Assembly: GCA_910579525.1 (NCBI GenBank)
Contig: CAJTUK010000002.1
Location: forward strand, 124,001-188,000
Direction of reading: 5' to 3'
DNA from: an uncultured Christensenella sp.
Lineage (GTDB): Bacteria > Bacillota > Clostridia > Christensenellales > Borkfalkiaceae
DNA length: 64,000 nucleotides
The notes under the pieces are model-generated. The model worked only from the letters and a program-made list of their open reading frames with translations. It was not told the origin of the DNA and did no database searches. Shown one piece after another: positions 42,680-51,900 of the stretch. The stretch's first letter is position 1; every line of letters starts with the position of its first letter. The translations under genes and the position numbers were made by a program.

Positions 42680-43492
42680 GCATACAGTTATAAAGGCAGC
42701 ATTAGTTTCGGATTAGTTTATATTCCCGTAACGCTTCATAAGAGCATAAAAAGCAACGACATAGGTTTTAATATGATAGACAAAAAGACCAACAGCCGTG
42801 TGCAGTATAAAAAGACTTGCGTAGAGTGCGGCGGAAGAGAGGTAAGACAAGAAGATATTGTCAAAGGCTTTGAGTATGAGGACGGCAAGTACGTTATATT
42901 CGATGATAAAGATTTTGAAAAGTTAAAAAGCAAAAAGGACAAGAATATTACTATTGAAAAGTTTGTTGAGCTTGCTGAGGTAGATCCGTTGTATTTTGAA
43001 ACACCGTATTATGTTGTTCCTACCGGCGCAGAAAAGGCGTTCGCCGTGCTGTTAAAAGCAATGGAAGAAGAGGGCAAGGCGGCAATAGCAAAGACAGTCC
43101 TCGGCACAAAGGAAACGCTTATACTCATAAGAGCAAAAGACGGGCAAATGCTTTTGAATACGCTTTTTTTTGAAGAAGAGGTTACTAAGAATCCCGCAAA
43201 GGAAATAACGGAAAAGCCGAACGCCGCCGAGCTGAAAATGGCAAAGGCGATTATAGAGGGAATGAGCGGTAAGTTCGTTCCGTCCGAATATAAGGACGAG
43301 TACCGCCAAAAGGTACAGGAAGCGATAGAACGCAAGATTTCAGGCAAACAAATTGTCGCGCCGAAAGACAGCAAAACGGCAACGGTTTCAAACCTTATGG
43401 ACGCACTTACGAAGTCGCTCGAGCTTGCACAAAAGCCTAAAACTAAAAAGACTGCGCCCAAGAAAACAACGTCTAAAAAGAAAGAGGCATAA
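42677..43492 (+). CDS. ku: Ku protein (bacterial non-homologous end joining)
   Basis: 271 residues. Binds DNA double-strand ends as a homodimeric ring and recruits the ligase. The N-terminal YKGSISFGLVYIPVTLHKS, the CVECGG segment (zinc-ribbon-like remnant) and the central VDPLYFETPYYVVP are the bacterial Ku pattern. The C-terminal 25 residues are a Lys-rich tail (PKTKKTAPKKTTSKKK), seen in other Ku proteins to bind DNA. The stop codon TAA is followed at once by the ATG of the ligase gene. Confidence 0.95.
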   Translation: MAYSYKGSISFGLVYIPVTLHKSIKSNDIGFNMIDKKTNSRVQYKKTCVECGGREVRQEDIVKGFEYEDGKYVIFDDKDFEKLKSKKDKNITIEKFVELAEVDPLYFETPYYVVPTGAEKAFAVLLKAMEEEGKAAIAKTVLGTKETLILIRAKDGQMLLNTLFFEEEVTKNPAKEITEKPNAAELKMAKAIIEGMSGKFVPSEYKDEYRQKVQEAIERKISGKQIVAPKDSKTATVSNLMDALTKSLELAQKPKTKKTAPKKTTSKKKEA

Positions 43493-44410
43493 ATGGCAGA
43501 TTTGTTTGAAGATAAAAAAATATCGCCTATGCTATTGCACGAAGTAAATGAGCCGTTTGATGACGAGGATTATATCCACGAATTGAAGTTGGACGGTATA
43601 CGTTGCGTGGCTTATATTGAGCCGAAATCGGTAATCTTGCAAAACAAGCGATTTAAGGATTTGACCCCTATATATACCGAACTTTCGGCAATTTGTGGGT
43701 GCGTTAAGAAGCGTGTAATACTTGATGGGGAGCTTGTCGTTATGACTGACGGCAAGCCCGATTTTTATGCATTGCAAAGGCGCAGTTTAATGACGGACAG
43801 CTTTAAAATATCGCTAGCGGCAAAGAAAAACCCCGTCCAATTCGTTGCTTACGATATTCTTTATTATAACGGTAAAGACTTAACCGATTTACCGCTTTTA
43901 AAGCGTAAGGAAATACTTGCGGAAAACGTGAAAGAGGGCTTTAATTTAAGCATATCCCGCTATGTATCGACTTTTGGCGTTGCTTTTTACGAACTTGCAA
44001 AGAAAGAAAATCTCGAAGGCATAGTATCTAAAAAGAAAGACGGTTTATACCATATTGGTAAACGAACTCACGATTGGGTAAAGGTCAAGGTAATGCAAGA
44101 CGAAGATTTGCTTGTTTTGGGGTATCAACCCGACGATGACGGTAACGTTAAAGATTTGATTCTTGGCTATTACAATGATAAAGGTGAGCTTAAATGCAGA
44201 GGTAAGGTTTATCTCGGCATATCAAAAGAAGAACGCAGGATTGTAGCTCAATTTGCAAAAAAGAACACGGTCAAAAGACCGTGGTTTGATAAATATAAAA
44301 ACGTGGTATGGCTAAAACCACAACTCGTTGGTACAGCACATTTTATGCAAGAAACAGAAAACGGCGGTATGCGCCAACCCGTTTGGAAAGGGTTGCGAGA
44401 AGATAAATAG
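43493..44410 (+). CDS. ligD: ATP-dependent DNA ligase (LigD ligase-domain type)
   Basis: 305 residues, containing only the adenylation and OB domains; the polymerase and phosphoesterase domains of full LigD are absent. The nucleotidyl lysine is Lys32 in ELKLDGIRCVAY; GELVVM (motif III), EGIVSKKKDGLY (motif IV) and WVKVKV (motif V) follow. It seals ends held by Ku. Immediate adjacency to ku implies one transcript. No terminator is seen before the ncRNA promoter. Confidence 0.93.
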   Translation: MADLFEDKKISPMLLHEVNEPFDDEDYIHELKLDGIRCVAYIEPKSVILQNKRFKDLTPIYTELSAICGCVKKRVILDGELVVMTDGKPDFYALQRRSLMTDSFKISLAAKKNPVQFVAYDILYYNGKDLTDLPLLKRKEILAENVKEGFNLSISRYVSTFGVAFYELAKKENLEGIVSKKKDGLYHIGKRTHDWVKVKVMQDEDLLVLGYQPDDDGNVKDLILGYYNDKGELKCRGKVYLGISKEERRIVAQFAKKNTVKRPWFDKYKNVVWLKPQLVGTAHFMQETENGGMRQPVWKGLREDK

Positions 44411-44413
44411 TGA

Positions 44414-44442
44414 TTGACAATGCTACGGAAATTTGCTAAGAT
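44414..44442 (+). promoter_or_regulatory. Promoter of the ncRNA
   Basis: TTGACA (44414-44419), 17-bp spacer, TAAGAT (44437-44442). The predicted start (about 44449) is the first base of the closing stem. Confidence 0.75.
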
Positions 44443-44448
44443 TAAAGA

Positions 44449-44613
44449 GCTAAACCAAATTTCATAATTATTTTCCCGATTGGGTATAGTTAAGGTAGAA
44501 CTATACTCGGTATTCGCTTACAAAACTCATTCGGGAATTGTAATTTGGTTTAGCGACTTGGCGATGAACGGTATATTCTATGGTGTCGTTCTCGTAAGGG
44601 AACGGCATTTTTT
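44449..44613 (+). ncRNA. Candidate structured small RNA
   Basis: About 165 nt between a good promoter and a terminator. A 13-bp perfect closing stem GCTAAACCAAATT (44449-44461) with AATTTGGTTTAGC (44542-44554); inside it TTCCCGA (44473-44479) with TCGGGAA (44531-44537), and a hairpin GTATAGTT (44484-44491) with AACTATAC (44499-44506). The terminator is CGTTCTC/GGGAACG (44587-44604) plus T6. No good reading frame or binding site. A known family was not recognised. Confidence 0.65.
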
Positions 44614-45076
44614 ATTTGTAAGAATGTCTATCGTTCGTTCTGCCAAGCAGGTAATCAATTGATACTTCAAAGTAATCGGCAAGAATAATCAAATCATCAA
44701 TTAGAGGTAAGCACTGTAATTTGTACCATTGCCGTATGTTGTTTCTATGAATATGAACATCTTTTGATAAAGCATTGTTAGCTGTCTTTCCCTTTTCGTT
44801 TCTAAGCTCGTCTAAACGTTCAAAGAATGTTTTGGGAGTATCAGATTCTTCAAAATGCTCATTATCGGTTAGCCCCATTAAAAATTCCATTGAAATTTTA
44901 AAGTAATCTGCTATTTTAATTAAAGTAGGTGTTTTTGGAACAATACCGTAGTTGTATGCACTTGAAAATGAAGTGCGGTCTATACCGATATTATCCGCTT
45001 TTTCAGATTTATTTTTCCCGACTAATTCGTCGGCTAACTCTATAATTCTTTTTTGAAATTCTGTTGAAATAGCCAT
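44612..45076 (-). CDS. Regulator with two XRE-type helix-turn-helix domains
   Basis: 154 residues. Two Cro/CI-like domains in tandem: residues about 8-68 (KSEKADNIGIDRTSFSSAY, then KIADYFKISMEFLMGLTD) and about 84-148 (GKTANNALSKDVHIHRNNIRQW, then LADYFEVSIDYLLGRTND). Both end in the same LADYF-S-(D/E)-LLG pattern, pointing to internal duplication. It is divergent from the SLOG-like gene; a GACAAT-N11-ATTGTC repeat between them is a likely operator. The ATG at 45076 follows AAAGGTT. Confidence 0.88.
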   Translation of the reverse strand: MAISTEFQKRIIELADELVGKNKSEKADNIGIDRTSFSSAYNYGIVPKTPTLIKIADYFKISMEFLMGLTDNEHFEESDTPKTFFERLDELRNEKGKTANNALSKDVHIHRNNIRQWYKLQCLPLIDDLIILADYFEVSIDYLLGRTNDRHSYK

Positions 45077-45087
45077 TTATAACCTTT

Positions 45088-45128
45088 GACAATATTATGT
45101 TTACATTGTCTACGCTTTATGCTACAAT
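45088..45128 (+). promoter_or_regulatory. Promoter with inverted repeat between the XRE and SLOG-like genes
   Basis: TTTACA (45100-45105), 17-bp spacer, TACAAT (45123-45128). The -35 overlaps GACAAT (45088-45093) and ATTGTC (45105-45110), an inverted repeat with 11-bp centre. A further GACAAT is at 45146. Confidence 0.65.
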
Positions 45129-45151
45129 GCTTATCAACTTATTAAGACAAT

Positions 45152-45643
45152 ATGCGACTAACATTATCAAAAAATTTTATGAAATCTTGCGTTTTTTTTG
45201 GACACCGTAATATGAATGTGGAGCAGTATAGGGAGAAGCTGTTAAACATCATTATTGACCTTATAGAGAATAAAGGGGTTGTTCAATTCTATTCGGGATT
45301 TAGGGGTGACTTCGATGTGTATTGCAGTTACTTGATACACGAACTTAAAGTTAGCTATCCACAAATCAAAAATACTATGGTGTTGTCTTATGTTCCCGAA
45401 GTATCAGAAAATCCTGAATATAACTTTGAATTACCTAAATGCTTTGACGATAGCATTTATCTTTTGGAAAGACAAGTTCCTAAAAGGCTTGCGATTATTG
45501 AAACGAATAAATGCTTGGTCGATAAAGTTGACTATATTATTGCAGGTGTAATTCTTCACGGCGGCGGTGCTTACGCCGCTTGCGAATATGCCAATAAAAA
45601 GAAAAAGCCAATCATAAACGTGATTGACGGTTGGGAAATATAA
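45152..45643 (+). CDS. SLOG-like (DUF1273/YpsA-related) protein
   Basis: 163 residues from the ATG at 45152; a second ATG at 45179 would give 154 residues and begins directly at the conserved CVFFGHR. The Rossmann-like pattern CVFFGHRNM, FYSGFRGDFDVYCSYLI and HGGGAYAACEYANKK matches SLOG-superfamily proteins thought to bind nucleotides or nucleotide-derived ligands. It lacks a signal sequence. It is divergent from a tandem XRE regulator and directly precedes a membrane protein gene. Confidence 0.75.
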   Translation: MRLTLSKNFMKSCVFFGHRNMNVEQYREKLLNIIIDLIENKGVVQFYSGFRGDFDVYCSYLIHELKVSYPQIKNTMVLSYVPEVSENPEYNFELPKCFDDSIYLLERQVPKRLAIIETNKCLVDKVDYIIAGVILHGGGAYAACEYANKKKKPIINVIDGWEI

Positions 45644-45644
45644 A

Positions 45645-46883
45645 ATGATATATAAAAAATTTGTCGTGATGGGTTTGGCTTTTTTTGCAATATTATTCAA
45701 TGTTTCGTTTGCTATGGCTGCACGGGCTCAAACATTTGACAAGATAATTCCAACTTATGGTTTGTTTTGCGAAGATTCGGAACTTATCAAAAGCGGCACG
45801 GTAAACTTTGATTTGACAGATACGGAACTGCTGTCAAATGGAATGGGACGAAAGCGGTCAAGTTATCAGGTTTCAGCGGCTAATCGTGAAGTGGAATTTG
45901 CAATACCGTTTATATCGTCTGCAAAGAACGTGCCGGATATTTCAGTATCAGTCAACGGACAAATTGTTGACGGTTCGGTGTGGTATGGGCATAGCGGATT
46001 TTGGCAAGGTTATGAATTTGATATTGATAAAACTTATTCACCCGTTTTAGATGAAAACCTTATTGGCACATTATATACGGTTATTCCTGATAGTGATGCG
46101 ATAACCGTTTCATTAAAATTCAGCGAAATTAGAAGTTATATTTACGAAACGTCTAGTGCATATTCTTCTTCACAAAGCGCAGACGGAAGTGACGTTTGGA
46201 CTTTAAAGAATGCGCTTTCTAAATCATCGAATTCTTTTTTTGTTTTAGGCGATTCAACGGTGTTTACGTTTGAAAGCAGTTGCGAATATCAAATGAAACA
46301 ACTTACTTGCAAAGAATATATAGACAGCCAATATAAGTATTATGAAGAATACTACGAGTATCTCGGCGGTGTTCCGGTTGAGCTTTTTTATTCGATAGTT
46401 AATAGAGTAATAATAAATAATACATATATCAGTTATGAAGAACTATTTACTAATTCTATCAATACAAATAGGGTAAATGCTTATAAATTTAAATTGGTGC
46501 TTGCTAGCAATAGCATTATAAGTTATGAAATAGCTTTTCACATTCAAAGCAATTCCGCTTATAGTCCAATTATATACGGTGTAGAGCAAAAGAAAGTTGG
46601 AAGTTACCCAATAGCTTACACCATAGAACTTAGTAATGATGTTCCGTATATTATAGACTCAAGTATGGTAATGCAAAGAAATGGATTGAGTTATACGGCA
46701 GAAACTGCGGACGATTTTTCGTTTGTGGTTAGTGCGTCGGACAAGCCTATCAATAGCTCGGCAGGAAACAACAATGTGGAAACAAACAGAACGGTGATAA
46801 TTGTGTGTAGTATTGTTGGAAGCATAGCGTTTATAGGAATAGTAGTTTTTATTGGTATTATAAATCGCCGTAGAACTCAATAA
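45645..46883 (+). CDS. Type I membrane protein with large extracellular domain
   Basis: 412 residues from the ATG at 45645, one base after the preceding stop; a TTG at 45624 lies inside the upstream gene. A signal peptide (about 1-27, ending MAARA) and a C-terminal membrane span (about 382-405) followed by NRRRTQ as stop-transfer. The extracellular part is beta-rich with YHG/FWQGYEFDID and many Ser/Tyr. I recognise no domain. The following genes have the same signal plus terminal-span layout. Confidence 0.72.
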   Translation: MIYKKFVVMGLAFFAILFNVSFAMAARAQTFDKIIPTYGLFCEDSELIKSGTVNFDLTDTELLSNGMGRKRSSYQVSAANREVEFAIPFISSAKNVPDISVSVNGQIVDGSVWYGHSGFWQGYEFDIDKTYSPVLDENLIGTLYTVIPDSDAITVSLKFSEIRSYIYETSSAYSSSQSADGSDVWTLKNALSKSSNSFFVLGDSTVFTFESSCEYQMKQLTCKEYIDSQYKYYEEYYEYLGGVPVELFYSIVNRVIINNTYISYEELFTNSINTNRVNAYKFKLVLASNSIISYEIAFHIQSNSAYSPIIYGVEQKKVGSYPIAYTIELSNDVPYIIDSSMVMQRNGLSYTAETADDFSFVVSASDKPINSSAGNNNVETNRTVIIVCSIVGSIAFIGIVVFIGIINRRRTQ

Positions 46884-46902
46884 TACAGCGAAAGGAGATA
46901 TT

Positions 46903-47373
46903 ATGATAAATATAAAAGACGATAAATTGTATGGTTCAAATTTTTCATTTGCTTTTCCACAAGGGTTTAATCGTGTAGAGGGATTAGATAGTTTTAGCGA
47001 TAATGATTTGGTGTTTGTGTCAGCAGACAACGATTATTTGAGTATTGTAATTTATTTAAAAAAAGAAAACCAGTCTGCAAAAAATCATATACAAGAAATG
47101 TTTGATAAAAATAGCTGTCTTATCAAATTAAGTGATTGCTTTTCAATTAAGCGTGGGGAAGGTAAGGCTGTTGGAATTTTTTATGAAAACACGTTTGGTG
47201 CTACGCAACATTATATAGAACTGTACGATTTCAAAAAGAATAAAGATGGTGAAACACAGATTTATATTGATATAAGTTTGTGGTCGGGCAGAGAGAAAGA
47301 TAGGCAAACGATACAAGAAGTGTTGGAGTTGCCGACAATTAAAGCATTTTTGGAAAGTATAAAGTACTTTTAA
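46903..47373 (+). CDS. Hypothetical cytosolic protein
   Basis: 156 residues, no signal or membrane span. Alpha/beta, with SNFSFAFPQGFNRVEG and a C-terminal RQTIQEVLELPTIKAFLESI. The ATG at 46903 follows GAAAGGAGAT. The pattern resembles small proteins that detect or bind lipids or partner proteins, but no family is recognised. Confidence 0.65.
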   Translation: MINIKDDKLYGSNFSFAFPQGFNRVEGLDSFSDNDLVFVSADNDYLSIVIYLKKENQSAKNHIQEMFDKNSCLIKLSDCFSIKRGEGKAVGIFYENTFGATQHYIELYDFKKNKDGETQIYIDISLWSGREKDRQTIQEVLELPTIKAFLESIKYF

Positions 47374-47420
47374 ATACTCTATTAAGGTAAGCGCTGAGGT
47401 GTAATTCCAAATATTGAATA

Positions 47421-47449
47421 TTGACAATTTTTGGTAATAATGATATAAT
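47421..47449 (+). promoter_or_regulatory. Promoter of the metallopeptidase gene
   Basis: TTGACA (47421-47426), 17-bp spacer, TATAAT (47444-47449). Confidence 0.8.
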
Positions 47450-47486
47450 TATACTTGGAATAAAACAATTTTTACTCGGGTTGTAA

Positions 47487-48995
47487 ATGAAATTAAAAAC
47501 TATAATATTAAATTTAATAATATCTGTTTGCTTATTGTTTGTGTGTTGTATTCAAACGGTTGATTTAAACTTTAAATATGATTTAGATAACATTGCTTTT
47601 AATACAAAATCTTGCGATATTGTTAGTGAGCGGGATTTAACAAAAGATAATGTACAGCTCGAAAGTGGTATTGAATATGAAGTAGGAACAAAACATTTTT
47701 TTGTTGAACAATATATCAATAATGATGAACTAGAATTTTTTTTAGCGACAATTGGTGAAAATTGTGTTATTTGGGTACAATACGAGATTTGGTACGATAA
47801 TTATTTATCGGAAACAGATTATGAGTTAATAAAAGAACATACCGACAATATTTATCAAAAAATGACTACTGCCATTTATCCGCATTCACAAACGTGGGGA
47901 GATGTAGATAATGACGGAAAAATAAATATTCTATTATGTGACCTAAATAAAGGTGATATCAAAGGTTATTATCAAAAAAATGATTTGTTAGATGTTGCGG
48001 GTTCTAACAAATTAGACATAATTTATATTGATTTGTCGTACGAAACTGCTCAAGTTAACCTTAAAACTGATAGTGGTAAAGAATTATGGGCAACAATAGC
48101 ACATGAATTCCAACATATGTTAAGTGATATTGCTTGTGAGGGCGCAACAAACGAATTATGGTTAAATGAGAGTTTAAGCGCTTTAAGTTCTTATCTATAT
48201 AGCAACGATTCGCATTATATTGATACATCATATTTTCAATATTCTTTAAGCGATTATGGAACGAATGAAGGGTTTTTATTTAAAAGATTAGGAGTAAACA
48301 GAGGGAAGGAATATTTAATGACTACTCTGTTTGGAATTTATCTATATAAAAATTATGGAGAGAATGTACTAAATCAAATATACAAAGAATACGAAAAAAA
48401 TATTTACGGACAAGCAGCGATTGAAAATATATTGAATGAAAAATTTGATGATTTTAAAAGTTTATTTTTATCATTTATTTTAGCAACGGTTTGTGATATA
48501 AATTTGGATGACAATACTAGTTTACTCTATAGTGAACCTATCGTTTTTAATGAAAAATCTTATAATAGTTTTTATGAATTGAAATTAGAAAGTGGTCTAT
48601 TAAACTCTTCAATAAAAAATTTAGAAACAGCTACATATACGGACAGTAAGTGGAGCGAGAAATTGTTTTACTATGAAAAGGAATTCTTCAGTAAAGTAGG
48701 GGATGTGAAAATTAATTCCAATGCGGACTATATTTTTTATTCCGTTGAACAACAACCATTGAAACTACAACGAACTAATGAATTTAATATGCATAATAGT
48801 TCCGATGTGGTTGTTTTGTTGATTAATTGCGAAAATAACGAATTGTCATATGAAATTAATTTGTATAAAGACACTTATGTTGTGAGAACAGTTTTCATAA
48901 GTATAGGTGCAGTAATATTAGGTTGTTCCGTTATATTTGGAGTGATTTATATATTAAAAAATAAGAGGGATAAGAAAAATGAAGTTGTTGAGTAA
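47487..48995 (+). CDS. Membrane-anchored zinc metallopeptidase, M30 (hyicolysin)-like
   Basis: 502 residues. A signal peptide (about 1-25), catalytic region with HEFQHMLSD (HExxH motif, about residues 210-218) followed by the conserved LWLNESLSALSSY, which supplies the third ligand glutamate in M30-type enzymes. Upstream, DVDNDGKINILLCDLN resembles a calcium-binding loop. A C-terminal span (about 470-492) with KNKRDKKN anchors it. It overlaps the next gene by 17 bp. Substrate unknown; it may process the giant surface protein encoded next. Confidence 0.8.
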   Translation: MKLKTIILNLIISVCLLFVCCIQTVDLNFKYDLDNIAFNTKSCDIVSERDLTKDNVQLESGIEYEVGTKHFFVEQYINNDELEFFLATIGENCVIWVQYEIWYDNYLSETDYELIKEHTDNIYQKMTTAIYPHSQTWGDVDNDGKINILLCDLNKGDIKGYYQKNDLLDVAGSNKLDIIYIDLSYETAQVNLKTDSGKELWATIAHEFQHMLSDIACEGATNELWLNESLSALSSYLYSNDSHYIDTSYFQYSLSDYGTNEGFLFKRLGVNRGKEYLMTTLFGIYLYKNYGENVLNQIYKEYEKNIYGQAAIENILNEKFDDFKSLFLSFILATVCDINLDDNTSLLYSEPIVFNEKSYNSFYELKLESGLLNSSIKNLETATYTDSKWSEKLFYYEKEFFSKVGDVKINSNADYIFYSVEQQPLKLQRTNEFNMHNSSDVVVLLINCENNELSYEINLYKDTYVVRTVFISIGAVILGCSVIFGVIYILKNKRDKKNEVVE

Positions 48996-51900
48996 GAAAA
49001 TTTTAATATCAGTATTGATATGCGTTACGTTGGTTTGTTCTATTGTGGCGATTTGTTTAGCCGTCTGTATCCCTGATCAAATAATAGAAAACAATGTTGA
49101 TGCTCCGTCAACGCAATCAATTGATTGCGAAACTGATGATGTGCAATTTTTAACAGACCAAGATAAATATGTGCAATTTGGTGTTAAATCCGATAAGTCC
49201 ATCACGTCAGCAAATATGAAAGATTATGTTACCGTTACAGATGTAAGCGGTAATCTCGTTTCCGTTTCTTACTCAAATGGTAATGTTTGTGCGCCGTCCA
49301 AAGGGTATAATGAGGGTGGCGCATATACTATTTCTTTAAAAAATGGAGCTAAATTCGTTGATTCTCGTTTTCGTGACAAACAAGAGTTAGTTTTTTTGAT
49401 ACATAAAGATGAAATCTTTAATGCGGTAGTTTCAGAAAATACGAATGAATTGTCAAATGATGAGTACATAAGTTTTAATGGAACAGATAGGCTTGTTTTG
49501 ACTACAAATAAATACAAACAAGGCGATATTGTCAAATTTGAAAGGACGGATTATTACAATCAGCCTGCTGCGGTAAAGGTCGTGTCTTCCCATCAAGTGT
49601 ATGGTGGCACAGAATATGTTGTAGAACAACCTTATATGGAAGAAGTTTTCGATGAATTAGAAGTGTCGGAAAATTATGATGTTCACGAAGAAAATTTTGA
49701 AATAAATGAGGAAGGGATAAAAGAACTTTTAGGTGAACTTGAAAATGTTCCTGCAATGAGTGATAATGGGTTTTTGAACTTTTTGCCTGAAATTAAATTA
49801 GAAGTTGAACCTCGTGATGGTGGTATAGATGTTGGCTTAACCATTCGATATAATATTGCAAATATTTGGAAATGTAAAGACGGTATCGGCAAAGCTATTG
49901 CTGATAAGATAATTGATAAGTCAAATGGAGCATTGACTGGTAGTTTAAACGTCTACCTTATCTTTAAATTACAATTTATTAATGAATTTAATGTTTATCA
50001 AGATTTGGACTTGGCAACAGGGAATTTTTCAACTGTTGCCACGAAAACGACTACAACCAAAATAGGCTTTTATTTAGAAGTTGAAGGAGGAATTCTTGGT
50101 GCTTCTGATGACAATTTACCAAAAAACAAAGGTAAAGATGAAAATGAAGAGTTAAAGAAATTGATTGATGAATTTTCTGAAAAATATGATCTTCGTAAAG
50201 AAATTAAAATAGCGAGTTTACACGCTACTTATATGGGTCTCGTTGGCGTAGGACTAGATGTAAATCTTGTTTTTGGTTTTTCTTTTAATGGGAAAATTGG
50301 TATAGAAAATACAATGACAACAGTTCAACAAGAGGGAATGATTGTTACAACGGAAGGAGAAAAGCCTGTTGAAAACAAAAAAACAAGTTACAGCAATTGG
50401 GGACTTAGTGCATATGGTGTTGCTCGTGCGGAATTTGGTATAAAAGTAGATATTTATATTGATTTTTTAGTAGTTTTTAAAGCTGGCGTTAGTATAGAAG
50501 CTGGAATTTATGCTGAAATAGGTGGTGCTTTTGCTGTCGAATGGGGAGATGGCTATGTGCCTACGGCAAAAGGGGATGAAGTAAGTTCATATGAGCAATC
50601 TGTTTATACAGCAATGTACTTTGAAACAGGTGTTTATATAAGAGCATCATTTTTTGCTGAAGTAAACTTGTTCATTATGAAATTTGAATTTAAGTATACA
50701 TTTTTAGATATAGAAATAAAGTTGCTTGAATTAGGTAGTAAGGAATGTGTTTCATTTATTCTTCCTGAGGATGACAAGACCTTAACAATGGAAAATAATG
50801 TAGTAGATTTCCCTCAAATTTATGTTCAACGGTATAATATATTTGAAAATTCAAAAACAATAGAACCGGTTAGTTTTGATGATATGGAAGTAGTATATGA
50901 TACTACTGCATTAAGAAGAACGGGGAACGGCGGCTTTTTAGATGTTAGCGGTCAACCCGACGCTGAATATAAAGTAGGTGTAGGCTTATATGACTATAAA
51001 TTTGCTAATTACGGTATAGGGATTGATATTGAATGGTTTAGTAATTCAGTTATAGAACGTCAAAAGGAAGCTTTCATAGCAGATACCATTGAATTGACAA
51101 TAATAAAAGAACCTAAAGATATAGCAAGTTTTGAATTATCTGTTGTCGGTGATGTAAACACTATTGAAATAGGAACAAGTCTCGTATTAACTCCTATTAA
51201 TATACAGCCTTATGATGCAACGTTTTCTGCAATAGAATGTTCTTTAAAAAATCCTATAGACGGTGTTCGAATATCTGATAATATTTTATCGGTATCACTT
51301 GATGCTGTACCCGACCAAAAAATTGTTATTTCAGCATGCACCGTAAAAAATAAAAAAGAACAAGTCTATTCAAATGAAATAGAAATTACTATTAAAGATG
51401 TTGTATTAAGCGATATAAGTATTTATCCTTATAATGCATCGGATATGTCTGAATTTAAAGGCGGTACAATAATACCGTTAGGTTCAGATATTAAGTTAAA
51501 TGTAATTAAATATCCCGAAAATGCAAAATATACAAATTTATATTATGAGATAAAGGACGGTGAGCAGTATTTAAAAAATGCTTATACCAGTAATGCTATT
51601 ACATCTGACGGTGAGCTGAGCGTATTAGACGATTTATCAGAAAATTGTAAGATAGCTATTGTGGCACATGCTATAAACACAAATGGAGAGGAGATAATTT
51701 CAAGAACTTTAACATTAAGTGTTCAAGTAAAGGCAATTAAAGAAGTTGAGATATTAACAAAAAGCGATATCGTTCATCAAGGTGAAACGGTAAGACTTTC
51801 TGTGTCTTTAAAACCTTATACTGCAGAAGCTGATGAAGTTCAGTACGCAATAATAAGTGGACAATCCCTCGCAAAAATAGACAAAGATACTGGAATCTTA

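Noticed and set aside
44449..44613. Retron msr-msd RNA
   Set aside because: No reverse transcriptase is adjacent (the DGR RT is 15 kb away in a different element) and the conserved branching G context is not apparent.
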